Of a DNA stretch of 64,000 nt, positions 26,913 through 36,975 are shown one piece after another (position 1 is the first letter of the stretch; each line of letters starts with the position of its first letter). A program made the translations under genes and the position numbers. Below the pieces are notes generated by a model. That model saw only the letters and a list, made by a program, of their open reading frames with translations. It was not told where the DNA came from and did not search any database. The stretch comes from Nocardiopsis sp. ATB16-24 (GTDB taxonomy: Bacteria; Actinomycetota; Actinomycetes; Streptosporangiales; Streptosporangiaceae): contig NZ_JASCXJ010000005.1 in assembly GCF_030271535.1 (NCBI RefSeq), positions 124,001 to 188,000 of the forward strand, in the 5' to 3' direction.

Positions 26913-29900
26913 ATGACGGCACGGATCGCGCTGCTGTCCACGTCCGACACCGACCTGCTCTCTGCACGGGCCAGCGGCGCCGCGTACGCGTGGGCCAACC
27001 CGTCCCGCGCCTTTGATCCGGAGCTCACCGACGCCGTCGAAGACGCCGACATCGTCGTGGTGCGACTGCTCGGCTCCCCGCACGACCTGTGGCCGGGCCT
27101 GGCCGCGGTCCGGGAACGAGGCACCCCGCTGGTCGTCCTCAGCGGAGAACAACAGCCCAACGCCGAACTGATGGAACACTCCACCGTCCCGGCCGGAGTG
27201 GCGACCGACGCCCACCGCTACCTCGCCGAAGGCGGCCCGGCCAACCTCGAACGCCTGCACGCCTTCCTGTCGGACACCCTGCTGCTCACCGGCGAGGGGT
27301 TCGATCCACCGGTTCCCGTCCCCCTGTGGGGCTTGGCCGAACGCGACCGGCCACGGGATCCCGCACTACCGCGCGTGGGCATCCTCTACTACCGGGCCCA
27401 CGAGACCAGCGGCAACACCGCCTTCGCGCACGCCCTGGCAGACGCCGTCGACGCGACCGGGCGGGCCGTGGGCGTCCCCGTGTTCACCGGTTCTCTGCGT
27501 TCGGCGCCCGACGAACTCTACGAGGCGCTCGGCGGTTTCGACGCGCTGATCGTCACCGTCCTGGCGGCCGGCGGCAGCGTTCCCGCGTCCGTGAGCGCCG
27601 GAGGGGACGACGAGGCGTGGGACGTGAAGCGGATGGCGGCCCTGGACGTCCCCGTCCTCCAAGGGCTGTGCCTGACCACCTCCCGCGCAGACTGGGAGGC
27701 CTCCGACGACGGCGTCACCCCGCTGGACTCGGCGAGCCAGATCGCCATCCCCGAGTTCGACGGCCGCGTCATCACCGTGCCCTTCTCCTTCAAGGAGATC
27801 GACGACGACGGGCTGCCCCGCTACGTCGCCGACCCCGAGCGCTGCGCCCGCCTGGCCGGGATCGCGGTCGCCCACGCCCGCCTGCGACACCTGCCCCCGG
27901 CACACAAACGGATCGCGGTCGTGCTGTCGGCCTACCCCACCAAGCACTCCCGCATCGGCAACGCCGTCGGACTCGACACACCCCGCTCCCTGGTCCGCCT
28001 GTTGCGTCGACTGCGCGAGGAGGGCTACGACCTGGGGAAACCCGGCGACCTTCCCGGACTGGACCTGACCGACGACACGGAGGCCGGCGACGCGCTGATG
28101 CACGCCCTGATCGCGGCGGGCGGTCAAGACGAGGACTGGCTGACCTCCGGACAGATGACCGACGCCCAGGTGCGCATCACATCCCAGGAGTACGACGCCT
28201 GGACCCGGGACCTGCCCGCGCCCCTGAAGGAGGCGATGACCCGGACATGGGGGGCCGCCCCCGGCGAACTGTACGTCAACGACGCGGGCGAACTCGTCCT
28301 GGCGGCGCTGCGCGCGGGCAACGTGGTCGTCCTGGTCCAGCCGCCGCGCGGCTTCGGTGAGAACCCGATCGCCGTCTACCACGACCCCGAGCTGCCCCCC
28401 AGCCACCACTACCTGGGCGCCTACCGTTGGCTGGAGCACGGCTTCGGCGCCCACGCCATCGTCCACCTGGGCAAACACGGCTCCCTGGAGTGGCTGCCAG
28501 GCAAGAACGCCGCGCTGTCCGCCGCCTGCGCCACCGACGCGGCGCTGGGGAACCTGCCGCTGGTCTACCCGTTCCTGGTCAACGACCCCGGGGAGGGGGC
28601 CCAGGCCAAACGCCGCGCCCACGCCACGATCATCGACCACCTCGTTCCGCCGATGGCCCGCGCGGAGACCTACGGCGACATCGCCCGCCTGGAACAGCTC
28701 ATGGACGAGCACGCCAACATCGCGGCCATGGACCCGGCCAAGCTGCCCGCGGTCCGAGGCGAGATCTGGTCCCTGATGCGTGCGGCCGAACTGCACCGCG
28801 ACCTCGGCCTGGAGGCAAGACCCGACGACGAGGAGTTCGACGACTTCCTGCTCCACGTCGACGGTTGGCTGTGCGAGATCAAGGACACCCGGATCCGCGA
28901 CGGCCTGCACGTACTCGGCCAGGCACCGGACGGGGAGGTCCGGGTGAACCTGACCCTGTCCATCCTGCGCGCCGCCCAGGTGTGGAGCGGAACGGGCAAT
29001 GCCGTGCCCGGCCTGCGCTCCGCCCTCGGTCTGAAGGAGGGGGCGCCCACCGAGGAGGTCGACCGGGCGGAGTCCCGAGCTCGCGACCTGGTCGAACGCA
29101 TGGAGGCCGCGGACTGGGACCCGGCCGCCGTGCCCGACCTGCACGCCGACCCCGACGTCCACCGTGTCCTGGAGTTCGCCGCCGCACAGGTGGTGCCCCG
29201 CCTGGCCCGGACCACCGACGAACTCGACCACGTCGTCCACGCCCTGAAGGGCGGCTTCGTCCCGGCGGGCCCCTCCGGATCCCCGCTGCGCGGCCTGGTC
29301 AACGTGCTGCCGACCGGTCGCAACTTCTACACCGTCGACCCCTGCGCGATCCCCTCCCGGCTCGCCTGGCAGACCGGACAGGCGATGGCCGACTCCCTGC
29401 TGCGCCGCCACAAGGAGGAGACCGGCTCCTACCCCGCATCGGTGGGCCTGTCGGTGTGGGGCACCTCCGCCATGCGCACCTCCGGCGACGACGTGGCCGA
29501 GGTACTGGCCCTGCTCGGAGTCCGCCCCGAGTGGGACGAGGCCTCCCGTCGGGTGTCACGGTTGGACGTGGTGCCACTGGAGGAACTGGGCCGCCCGCGC
29601 ATCGACGTCACGGTGCGCATCTCCGGCTTCTTCCGCGACGCCTTCCCCCACGTGGTCGCCATGCTGGACGACGCGGTGAGAATGGTCGCCGACCTCGACG
29701 AACCCGAGGAGCGCAACTTCGTGCGCGCCCACACCCGTGCCGACCTGGAGGAGCACGGCGACCGGCGCCGCGCCACCACACGGATCTTCGGTTCCGCGCC
29801 CGGTTCCTACGGGGCGGGGATCCTCCAACTCGTGGAGTCGGGCAACTGGCGCGACGACCGCGACCTCGCCGAGGTCTACACGGCCTGGGGCGGTTTCGCC

Positions 29901-30503
29901 TACGGGCGCGGCCTCGACGGGGTCCCCGCGGCCGACGACATGCGCACCAACTACCGTCGGATCAAGGTCGCGGCGAAGAACGTCGACAGCGCCGAACACG
30001 ACATCGCCGACTCCGACGACTACTTCCAGTACCACGGAGGCATGATCGCCACCGTCCGGGCGCTCACCGGAGCCGACCCCAAGGCCTACGTCGGTGACTC
30101 CACCACACCCGACGCGGTCCGCACCCGCACCCTCGCCGAGGAGACCGCCCGCGTCTTCCGGGCCCGGGTGGTCAACCCGCGTTGGATCTCCGCCATGCGA
30201 CGCCACGGCTACAAGGGCGCCTTCGAGTTGGCCGCCACCGTCGACTACCTCTTCGGCTTCGACGCCACGGCCGGCGTCGTCCACGACTGGATGTACGAAA
30301 GACTCGCGGCCGAGTACGTGCTGGACACCGACACCCAGGAGTTCCTGCGCCGCTCCAACCCGTGGGCGCTGCACGGCATCGTCGAGCGGCTGCACGAGGC
30401 CGCCCGGCGGGGCCTGTGGGTCGAACCGGACCCGGTGACGATGGAGGCACTGACGGAGGTCTACCTGGAGGTCGAGGGCGAGCTGGAGGACCGGTCGGAA
30501 TGA
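26913..30503 (+). CDS. cobN: Cobaltochelatase large subunit CobN
   Basis: A 1,196-residue protein of the CobN/BchH family, the large subunit that binds hydrogenobyrinic acid a,c-diamide and accepts cobalt in the aerobic cobalamin pathway. Length and conserved blocks agree with the family: IGNAVGLDTPRSLVRLLRRL, HYLGAYRWLEHGFGAHAIVHLGKHGSLEWLPGK, and LPTGRNFYTVDP near the C-terminal half. The ATG at 26913 follows GAGGGAGG by eight bases; an in-frame ATG at 26880 lies inside the riboswitch. It overlaps cobF as ATGA, so cobN, cobF and cobQ/cobK form one operon under the riboswitch. Its ATPase partners are probably supplied by the fused gene at 37586-39661. Confidence 0.96.
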   Translation: MTARIALLSTSDTDLLSARASGAAYAWANPSRAFDPELTDAVEDADIVVVRLLGSPHDLWPGLAAVRERGTPLVVLSGEQQPNAELMEHSTVPAGVATDAHRYLAEGGPANLERLHAFLSDTLLLTGEGFDPPVPVPLWGLAERDRPRDPALPRVGILYYRAHETSGNTAFAHALADAVDATGRAVGVPVFTGSLRSAPDELYEALGGFDALIVTVLAAGGSVPASVSAGGDDEAWDVKRMAALDVPVLQGLCLTTSRADWEASDDGVTPLDSASQIAIPEFDGRVITVPFSFKEIDDDGLPRYVADPERCARLAGIAVAHARLRHLPPAHKRIAVVLSAYPTKHSRIGNAVGLDTPRSLVRLLRRLREEGYDLGKPGDLPGLDLTDDTEAGDALMHALIAAGGQDEDWLTSGQMTDAQVRITSQEYDAWTRDLPAPLKEAMTRTWGAAPGELYVNDAGELVLAALRAGNVVVLVQPPRGFGENPIAVYHDPELPPSHHYLGAYRWLEHGFGAHAIVHLGKHGSLEWLPGKNAALSAACATDAALGNLPLVYPFLVNDPGEGAQAKRRAHATIIDHLVPPMARAETYGDIARLEQLMDEHANIAAMDPAKLPAVRGEIWSLMRAAELHRDLGLEARPDDEEFDDFLLHVDGWLCEIKDTRIRDGLHVLGQAPDGEVRVNLTLSILRAAQVWSGTGNAVPGLRSALGLKEGAPTEEVDRAESRARDLVERMEAADWDPAAVPDLHADPDVHRVLEFAAAQVVPRLARTTDELDHVVHALKGGFVPAGPSGSPLRGLVNVLPTGRNFYTVDPCAIPSRLAWQTGQAMADSLLRRHKEETGSYPASVGLSVWGTSAMRTSGDDVAEVLALLGVRPEWDEASRRVSRLDVVPLEELGRPRIDVTVRISGFFRDAFPHVVAMLDDAVRMVADLDEPEERNFVRAHTRADLEEHGDRRRATTRIFGSAPGSYGAGILQLVESGNWRDDRDLAEVYTAWGGFAYGRGLDGVPAADDMRTNYRRIKVAAKNVDSAEHDIADSDDYFQYHGGMIATVRALTGADPKAYVGDSTTPDAVRTRTLAEETARVFRARVVNPRWISAMRRHGYKGAFELAATVDYLFGFDATAGVVHDWMYERLAAEYVLDTDTQEFLRRSNPWALHGIVERLHEAARRGLWVEPDPVTMEALTEVYLEVEGELEDRSE

Positions 30504-31225
30504 GAGTACGGATCCTGGGCATCGGCATGGGGCCGCGGCACCTCACCCGGGAGGTCGCCGACGCCCTGCACGGCTGCGACTACGCGGTGGCCGCCCGCAA
30601 ACGCGCAAACGACGACCTGTTCGCCCTGCGCCGGGCCGTCTGCGACGCGCACGGCCTCCCCCTGGTCGCCGTGCCCGACCCCGAACGCGACCGTGACGAC
30701 CCCGCCGACTACCCGGCGGCGGTAGCCGACTGGCACCTGGCCAGGACGGCCGCCTACGAGCGGGTGCTCGGCGAGCGTGGCGGCACCGCGGCGTTCCTGG
30801 TCTGGGGCGACCCGGCCCTGTACGACTCCACCCTGCGGATCGTGGAGCGCATCGCCGAACGAGGGGTCGTCCCCCTGACCTACGACGTGCTCCCCGGCGT
30901 CAGCGCCCCCCAACTCCTGGCCGCACGTCACCGGATCGTGCTGCACGAGGTGGGTCGGCCGGTCCACGTCACACCGGCACGACGGTTGCACGAGGCCGTC
31001 ACCGCCCCACACGACGACATCGTCGTCATGCTGGGCTCCGAACCCCGCTTCGAGGGCCTGGAACGATGGTCGGTCTGGTGGGGCGCCAACATGGGGACCG
31101 ACACCGAGGAACTGGTCGCCGGGCGGGTCGGCGACGTGCTGCCCGCGATCCGCACGGCCCGGGAACGGGCCCGTTCCCGGGCCGGCTGGGTGATGGACAC
31201 CGCACTGCTTCGGAGACCGGCATGA
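30500..31225 (+). CDS. cobF: Precorrin-6A synthase (deacetylating) CobF
   Basis: A 241-residue S-adenosylmethionine-dependent tetrapyrrole methylase. It methylates C1 of precorrin-5 and releases acetate, a step specific to the aerobic route. Family features are the N-terminal [14 protein letters not shown], the [18 protein letters not shown] block and [24 protein letters not shown]. The ATG overlaps the cobN stop (ATGA) and the gene overlaps cobQ/cobK in the same way. Confidence 0.93.
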   Translation: MRVRILGIGMGPRHLTREVADALHGCDYAVAARKRANDDLFALRRAVCDAHGLPLVAVPDPERDRDDPADYPAAVADWHLARTAAYERVLGERGGTAAFLVWGDPALYDSTLRIVERIAERGVVPLTYDVLPGVSAPQLLAARHRIVLHEVGRPVHVTPARRLHEAVTAPHDDIVVMLGSEPRFEGLERWSVWWGANMGTDTEELVAGRVGDVLPAIRTARERARSRAGWVMDTALLRRPA

Positions 31226-33525
31226 GCGTGACCGGACACAAGAGGTCCGTCGAATATGGCGCACGACGAGCGAGAGGGCTGCTGGTCGCGGGAACCACCT
31301 CCGACGCGGGAAAGAGCGTGGTCACCACCGCCCTGTGCCGGGCCTTCGCGCGACGCGGGGTGCGGGTCGCCCCGTACAAGGCGCAGAACATGGCCAACAA
31401 CTCCATGGTCTGCCACGACCCCGACGGCCTCCCGGCCGAGATCGGTCGCGCACAGTGGGTCCAGGCGCTGGCCGCCCGCGCCGAACCCGAGCCCGCCATG
31501 AACCCCGTGCTCCTCCAACCGGGCACCGACCGGCGCAGCCACGTCGTCCTGCTCGGCCGCCCCGCGGGGGAGGTGTCCTCGGTCGACTGGGAGACGGGCC
31601 GCCGCCACCTGGCCGAGGCCGCGCACGCCGCCTACGACGACCTGACCCGCCGTTACGACGTCGTCGTCGCCGAGGGCGCGGGCAGTCCCGCCGAGATCAA
31701 CCTGAGGGCGGGGGATTACGTGAACATGGGTCTGGCCCGGCACGCGGACCTGCCCGTGGTGGTGGTCGGGGACATCGACCGGGGCGGCGTCTTCGCCGCG
31801 TTGTACGGCACCGTGGGGCTGCTGGAACCCGCCGACCAGAAGCTGGTCGCGGGCTTTGTGATCAACAAGTTCCGTGGAGACCTCGCCCTGCTCGAACCGG
31901 GCCTGGACCGGATCGAACGCCTCACCGGACGCCGTGTGTACGGCACCCTGCCCTGGGACCCCGGACTGTGGCTGGACTCCGAGGACGCCCTCGACCTGGG
32001 GGCGCGCGGAGCCGAAGGACATGATCCGCGGACGGTCCGACGCGTGGCGGTGGTGCGCCTGCCCCGGATCGGCGCCTTCACCGACGTAGACGCCCTGGGC
32101 CTGGAACCCGGACTCGACGTCGTCTTCGTCTCCGCCCCGCGCGACCTGTCCGACGCCGACCTGGTCGTCCTGCCCGGTACCCGCTCCACCCTCGCCGACC
32201 TGGCGTGGCTGCGCTCACGCGGACTCGACCGGGCGATCATCGACCATGTCCGCCGTGGCCGGCCGCTGCTCGGCGTCGGCGGCGGATTCCAGATGCTCGG
32301 CCGGACCATCACCGACCCGACCGGGGTCGAGGCCGAACCGGGCGCACGCGCGGACGGCCTCGGACTGCTCGACGTACACACCGACTTCACCGCCGAGAAA
32401 ACCCTGGCCCTGCCCCATGGCAGGGCGCTCGGCGCACCCGCGCACGGCTACCAGATCCACCACGGCCAGGTCACGGTGGGCGACGGCGCGGAGGAGTTCC
32501 TGGGCGGAGCCCGTGCGGGGAACGTCTTCGGCACCATGTGGCACGGCAGTCTGGAAGGTGACGCCTTCCGCGCCGCCTTCCTCGCCCAGACGCTGGGTCG
32601 CGAACCGTCCGGTACACGTTTCGGGCACGCCCGCGAACGACGCCTGGACCTGCTCGCCGACCTCGCCGAGCGCCACCTGGACGTCGACGCGCTCCTGGAC
32701 CTGGCCCGTCAGGGACCCCCGGCGGCTCTGCCCGACCTGGCCCCCGCCGCCACCGCCCCCTCGCCCGCCGCCCACGACGAGGGCCGCCGCCGCGGTCCCG
32801 CCCCCCTGAGGTTGCTGCTTCTCGGTGGCACCTCCGAGGCCCGCGAACTCGCCTCCCTCCTGGTCGAGGCGGGTGTCGACGTGACCACGTCCCTGGCCGG
32901 TCGGGTGGCCAGACCCCGCCTGCCGGTGGGCAAGGTCCGCGTCGGCGGTTTCGGGGGAGTGGACGGCCTGCGCGCGGCGCTCACCGACTACGACGCGGTG
33001 GTGGACGCCACGCACCCCTTCGCCCTGGGCATGACCACCAACGCGGTGGCCGCCTGCACCGATGTCCCCCTGCTGCGGCTGGAACGACCGGGTTGGGACC
33101 CCGACCCGGCCTGGCACTACGTGGACACCCACGAGGAGGCGGCCGAGCAGGCCGCGCGACTCGGTACACGTCCCTTCCTCACGGTGGGCCGCCAGGAACT
33201 GGCCCGCTTCGTCCCGGCGCTGCGTCGGCGGTCGGTCCTGGCCCGGGTGGTGGACGTCCCCGAACTCCAGCCGCCCGCCTCCTGGCGGATCGTGACCAGC
33301 CGGGGACCGTACCACCTCGACGGTGAACGGGAACTGTTGAAAGAACACCGTGCGGACGTCCTGGTCACCAAGGACTCCGGCGGCACCTACACCTGGCCGA
33401 AGATGGAGGCCGCCCGGTCACTGGGCGTCCCCGTCGTGGTGGTGCGGCGCCCGCCCGGACCCACCGGGGTCCCCGTCGTCCACGACGTGGAGGCCGCCTT
33501 CGCCTGGGTGGGCGCCCTGAGGTGA
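31222..33525 (+). CDS. CobQ-CobK fusion: cobyric acid synthase joined to precorrin-6A reductase; CobQ glutaminase Cys absent
   Basis: A 767-residue fusion. Residues 1-500 are CobQ/CbiP, which amidates adenosyl-cobyrinic acid a,c-diamide at four side chains. It has a dethiobiotin-synthetase-like ATPase with GTTSDAGKS at 24-32, [12 protein letters not shown], and a glutamine amidotransferase domain. The nucleophile motif reads [12 protein letters not shown], whereas the family has I-C-G-G-[YF]-Q. The Cys is Gly353 (GGC at 32278-32280). The late His remains (GTMWHG). After an Ala/Pro linker, residues about 530-767 are CobK/CbiJ ([13 protein letters not shown] start, [22 protein letters not shown]), which reduces precorrin-6A. 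The ATG overlaps cobF. Without the Cys the enzyme should not hydrolyse glutamine; use of free ammonia is possible. Confidence 0.92.
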   Translation: MSVTGHKRSVEYGARRARGLLVAGTTSDAGKSVVTTALCRAFARRGVRVAPYKAQNMANNSMVCHDPDGLPAEIGRAQWVQALAARAEPEPAMNPVLLQPGTDRRSHVVLLGRPAGEVSSVDWETGRRHLAEAAHAAYDDLTRRYDVVVAEGAGSPAEINLRAGDYVNMGLARHADLPVVVVGDIDRGGVFAALYGTVGLLEPADQKLVAGFVINKFRGDLALLEPGLDRIERLTGRRVYGTLPWDPGLWLDSEDALDLGARGAEGHDPRTVRRVAVVRLPRIGAFTDVDALGLEPGLDVVFVSAPRDLSDADLVVLPGTRSTLADLAWLRSRGLDRAIIDHVRRGRPLLGVGGGFQMLGRTITDPTGVEAEPGARADGLGLLDVHTDFTAEKTLALPHGRALGAPAHGYQIHHGQVTVGDGAEEFLGGARAGNVFGTMWHGSLEGDAFRAAFLAQTLGREPSGTRFGHARERRLDLLADLAERHLDVDALLDLARQGPPAALPDLAPAATAPSPAAHDEGRRRGPAPLRLLLLGGTSEARELASLLVEAGVDVTTSLAGRVARPRLPVGKVRVGGFGGVDGLRAALTDYDAVVDATHPFALGMTTNAVAACTDVPLLRLERPGWDPDPAWHYVDTHEEAAEQAARLGTRPFLTVGRQELARFVPALRRRSVLARVVDVPELQPPASWRIVTSRGPYHLDGERELLKEHRADVLVTKDSGGTYTWPKMEAARSLGVPVVVVRRPPGPTGVPVVHDVEAAFAWVGALR

Positions 33526-33541
33526 GGTCCCGGCCGCGGGT

Positions 33542-34501
33542 TCATCGCCCGTCGGACCGGCCGATCACCGCGGCAGCGGCGGCGGCACCCGCCGCGACCA
33601 GGACCGCGCCCAGACCCACACGGCGGGCCAGGGCCGTGGCACGCGGGATGTCGGACGGTCCGGCCGGCCGCCCCTCGCCCATGGTCGGCCGGTGTTCGAT
33701 CCGGGTCCCGTACCGGTTGGTCCCACCGAGGCGGACGCCCAGGGCCCCGGCGAAGGAGGACTCCACCACACCCGCGTTGGGACTGGGGTGGGACCCGGCG
33801 TCACGCGACCACGCCCGCAGGGCCGCCCCCGTCCGCCCGGGAAGGGCGAAGGCCGCCAACACCCCCGTGAGGCGGGCGCCGGGCAGGTTGAGCAGATCGT
33901 CGAGACGGGCCGAGGCCCAGCCGAACCGCAGATACCTGGTGTCGCGGTGGCCGACCATGGCGTCCAGCGTGTTCACCGCGCGGTGGACCAGGAGCCCGGG
34001 CGTTCCCGCCACGGCCCCCCACACCAGGGGGGCGACCACCGCGTCGGAGGTGTTCTCCGCCACCGACTCCACGACCGCCCGTGCCACTTGGGAGGCGTCC
34101 AGCACGCTGGTGTCACGGCCCACCAGGGACGTGAGCCGCCCACGGGCCCCGGGAAGATCTCCCGCGGCCAACAGATCCCCCACGGCAGTCGCCTCCCGTT
34201 CCAGCGAACGCCCGCCGAGCACGGTCCACGTGGCCAGCGCAGTGACGGCCGTCCGCATCACCGGGTGAGAGGCGGTGGCCTTCTCCAGGACGATCCCCAC
34301 ACCCGCGGCGGCGCCCACCAACAGAGCCGTGTGGGCGACACCGCGTGGCCGGGAGTCCGCGTACAGGCGTTCCTCCAACGCCGACGCGGCGGCGCCGAAA
34401 CCGGCCACCGGATGGAACCGGCGGGGATCACCCCACCACCGATCGGCGGCGTACCCCAGCAGAAGCCCGGCCGCCCGGGGATCCCACCACGGACGCCTCA
34501 C
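33542..34501 (-). CDS. cbiB: Adenosylcobinamide-phosphate synthase CbiB (aerobic nomenclature CobD)
   Basis: A 319-residue membrane protein that attaches the aminopropanol arm to adenosylcobyric acid. Family blocks are GYAADRWWGDPRRFHPVAGFG at the start, VVESVAENTSDAVVAPLVWGAVAG and NTLDAMVGHRDTRYLRFGWASARLDD in the middle, and SPNAGVVESSFAGALGVRLGG. Hydrophobic segments lie near both ends. The GTG at 34501 overlaps the cobB/cobC stop as GTGA with GGAGGG upstream, so it is the last gene of the chelatase operon. It is convergent with cobQ/cobK with only 16 bases between, and no hairpin is evident there. Confidence 0.93.
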   Translation of the reverse strand: MRRPWWDPRAAGLLLGYAADRWWGDPRRFHPVAGFGAAASALEERLYADSRPRGVAHTALLVGAAAGVGIVLEKATASHPVMRTAVTALATWTVLGGRSLEREATAVGDLLAAGDLPGARGRLTSLVGRDTSVLDASQVARAVVESVAENTSDAVVAPLVWGAVAGTPGLLVHRAVNTLDAMVGHRDTRYLRFGWASARLDDLLNLPGARLTGVLAAFALPGRTGAALRAWSRDAGSHPSPNAGVVESSFAGALGVRLGGTNRYGTRIEHRPTMGEGRPAGPSDIPRATALARRVGLGAVLVAAGAAAAAAVIGRSDGR

Positions 34502-36975
34502 GAACCCTCCCTCGCTCCACGTGCCGTGGCCAGGGCGGCGAGCAGATACCGGGTGGTCTCCGGGGGCCGTACGGCCACACGCACCCAGGAGGTGTCCAGG
34601 CCGGGGAAGGTGTCGGCCCGCCGCACCGCGACACCCCGTTCACGCAAAAGCGCGTGGACGCCCACGCCCACCCGCACCAGGACGAACGGCGCACGGGAGG
34701 GCACGAACTCCAGACCCGCCTCCCGCAACCCGGCTTCGAGGAACCCACGCCAACGGTCCAGTGTTCGCGCCCGTTCCAGCGCCTCGGGGACGGCGGCCTC
34801 GCCCATACAGGCGACGGTGGCGGCGATCGCGGACGTGGACACCGACCACGGAGTCTGCGACCGACCCAGCTCACGCACCACGCCCTCCTCCCCGACGACG
34901 TAGCCGGCCCGCACGCCCGGGATCGACCAGTGTTTGGTCAGACTGCGCAGCACCACCAGTCCCTCGACACGCTCATCTGCCAGGGACTCCGGTTCCCCCG
35001 GCACGGCGTCCATGAACGCCTCGTCGACGACGACCAGCCGTCCGGGTCGGCACAACCGGCGCAGGACCCGGCGCGGGTGCAGGACACCGGTGGGGTTGGT
35101 GGGGTTGCCGACCACCACCAGGTCCGCGTCGTCGGGGACCGACGCCGGATCCAACGCGAAACCGTCCTCGGCCGCACAGAGCACCGTGGTGACGGTGTGC
35201 CCGGCCTGTTCCAGGGCGGCGTGGGGCTCGGTGAACTGGGGGTGCACCACCACCGGACGCCGCCACGGACGCAGGCGTGCGACCAGCGTGAACGCCTCCG
35301 CCGCGCCCGCGGTCGGCAGGACCTCGGCCTCCGGCCGTGCGTGCCTTCGCGCGATCGCCGTCCGTGCCGGCCCCGGATCGGGATAGGAGGAGACGTGGTC
35401 CAGACTCTCGCGCAGGGCCCGGTCGAGCCAGGAGGGACGCTCGCCCGCGTAGACGTTGACGGCCAGGTCCAGCAGCCCTTCGCGTGTCTCGGCGTCGCCG
35501 TGGTGCCGCAGAGGGTCGACCACCGTGGCGGCCGTGTCGGTCGTGGCGGGCGACGGAGGGCCGGCACCGTCCCGAAGGCGCCCGTCGACGGCGGTGCCGA
35601 CCGTTCCGGGGGCCGTGGCGGCGCGTACGGCCTCGGCGAAGCGGGCGGCGAAGCGGGGGTGGCCGGCCCAGTGGACGTGGAGGAAGGAGGCGTGCAGGGT
35701 CGCGGAGGCGAAGCCCTCCGCCGCGCCGTCGACCTCCCACGCCGGTCCGTCGGCGGAGAAGCCGGGGACCAGGCGGGTGCGGTGGAACTCGTGCCCGGTG
35801 GCTCTCTCCCCGGCCCGGGTCAGCAACGTGTCCTCGGGCGAGAGCATCTCGGGGTAGCGCAGGGTGAGCCGCTCCGACATCCGAGCATGTGCCGGGACGG
35901 CCCCGACCATCGCCCTGCCGTCGAGCGACTCGGAGAGGTAGAGCAGTCCCGCGCCTTCGGCGACGGTCGGCATCCCGCCCCGCACCGCGTCGCGCAACTC
36001 GGCCAGCAGGCCCCGGTTGGCGGCGAGCCGGTCGGCGTGCGCCTCGGGAAAGCCCCCACCGAGGTAGACGCCCCGTGCACCCGAGGGCAACGCGGTGTCG
36101 CGGAGCGGGTCGAAACCGACGACCTCGCACCCGGCGGCGGTGAGCAGTTCCTCGGTCTCCGCATAACGCAGACCGAAGGCCCGGCCGTCCGCCACCGCGA
36201 CCACCGGCCTGGACGTGGAGGGTGCGGCCACCTCACGTGCCGGATCCCAGGGACGCACGTCAAGGGCGGGTGCGCGGCGGGCCAGCGCGAGCAGCGCGTC
36301 CACGTCCACCTGGTCGGCGACGTGCTCTCCGAGCCGTTCGACCGCCCGCGCCGCCTCCCGCCGTTCGGACACCGGAACGAGCCCCAGGTGACGGGAGGGG
36401 ACGGCCAGCCGCTCGTCACGTCGGACCACACCGAGGACGGGAGACCGTATCGACCGGACGATCTCGGTGACGTTGCGCGTCGATCCGGCCTGGTTGAGGA
36501 TCACCCCGGCCACCTCCACGGCCGGGTCGTAGGAGGCCATGCCCGCCACCAGGGCGCCCACCGAACGGGACACCCCTGACACGTCCACGACCAGCACCAC
36601 CGGAGTCCGGGTCAGGGCCGCCACGTGCGCGGACGAGGCGAAACCGTCGGTGCCGAGCCGACCGTCGTACAGGCCCATCACCCCCTCGACGACGGCGACG
36701 TCGGCTCCGCGGGCCCCGTGCAGGAGCAGCGAGGCGACCCGTTCCTCGCCCACCAGGTGCGGATCGAGGTTACGACCCGCACGCCCGGTGGCCAGGGAGT
36801 GGTAGCCGGGATCGATGTAGTCGGGTCCCACCTTGTGACCGCTCACCACGTGTCCGGCGTCGCGGAGCGCGGCCATCAGCCCGGTCGCGATGGTGGTCTT
36901 GCCCTGCCCGGTCATGGGGGCGGCGATCATCAACCGGGGCAGGTGCGTCGACCCCACCCCGGGCGGGACGGTCAC
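34498..36975 (-). CDS. CobB-CobC fusion: a,c-diamide synthase joined to aminotransferase-like decarboxylase; CobB glutaminase Cys absent
   Basis: An 825-residue fusion. Residues 1-490 are CobB/CbiA, which amidates the a and c side chains. It has the P-loop MTGQGKTT, GHKVGPDYIDPGYH, and a class I glutaminase domain. The nucleophile motif reads VAEGAGLLYL, whereas the family has A-E-C-[GA]-G-L. The Cys is Gly341 (codon 35953-35955 on the minus strand), while the late His region (HASFLHVHW) is kept. Residues about 510-825 are a PLP enzyme like threonine-phosphate decarboxylase, with NPTNPTG and Lys681 in SLTKHWSIPGVRAGY; this would make aminopropanol phosphate for CbiB next door. The GTG at 36975 overlaps the cobO stop; a GTG three bases earlier is equally possible. 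Confidence 0.92.
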   Translation of the reverse strand: MTVPPGVGSTHLPRLMIAAPMTGQGKTTIATGLMAALRDAGHVVSGHKVGPDYIDPGYHSLATGRAGRNLDPHLVGEERVASLLLHGARGADVAVVEGVMGLYDGRLGTDGFASSAHVAALTRTPVVLVVDVSGVSRSVGALVAGMASYDPAVEVAGVILNQAGSTRNVTEIVRSIRSPVLGVVRRDERLAVPSRHLGLVPVSERREAARAVERLGEHVADQVDVDALLALARRAPALDVRPWDPAREVAAPSTSRPVVAVADGRAFGLRYAETEELLTAAGCEVVGFDPLRDTALPSGARGVYLGGGFPEAHADRLAANRGLLAELRDAVRGGMPTVAEGAGLLYLSESLDGRAMVGAVPAHARMSERLTLRYPEMLSPEDTLLTRAGERATGHEFHRTRLVPGFSADGPAWEVDGAAEGFASATLHASFLHVHWAGHPRFAARFAEAVRAATAPGTVGTAVDGRLRDGAGPPSPATTDTAATVVDPLRHHGDAETREGLLDLAVNVYAGERPSWLDRALRESLDHVSSYPDPGPARTAIARRHARPEAEVLPTAGAAEAFTLVARLRPWRRPVVVHPQFTEPHAALEQAGHTVTTVLCAAEDGFALDPASVPDDADLVVVGNPTNPTGVLHPRRVLRRLCRPGRLVVVDEAFMDAVPGEPESLADERVEGLVVLRSLTKHWSIPGVRAGYVVGEEGVVRELGRSQTPWSVSTSAIAATVACMGEAAVPEALERARTLDRWRGFLEAGLREAGLEFVPSRAPFVLVRVGVGVHALLRERGVAVRRADTFPGLDTSWVRVAVRPPETTRYLLAALATARGAREGS

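Noticed and set aside
27366..29411. 681-codon open frame on the minus strand
   Set aside because: Shadow of cobN; composition is Gly/Gln/Val-rich nonsense and no known domain is visible.
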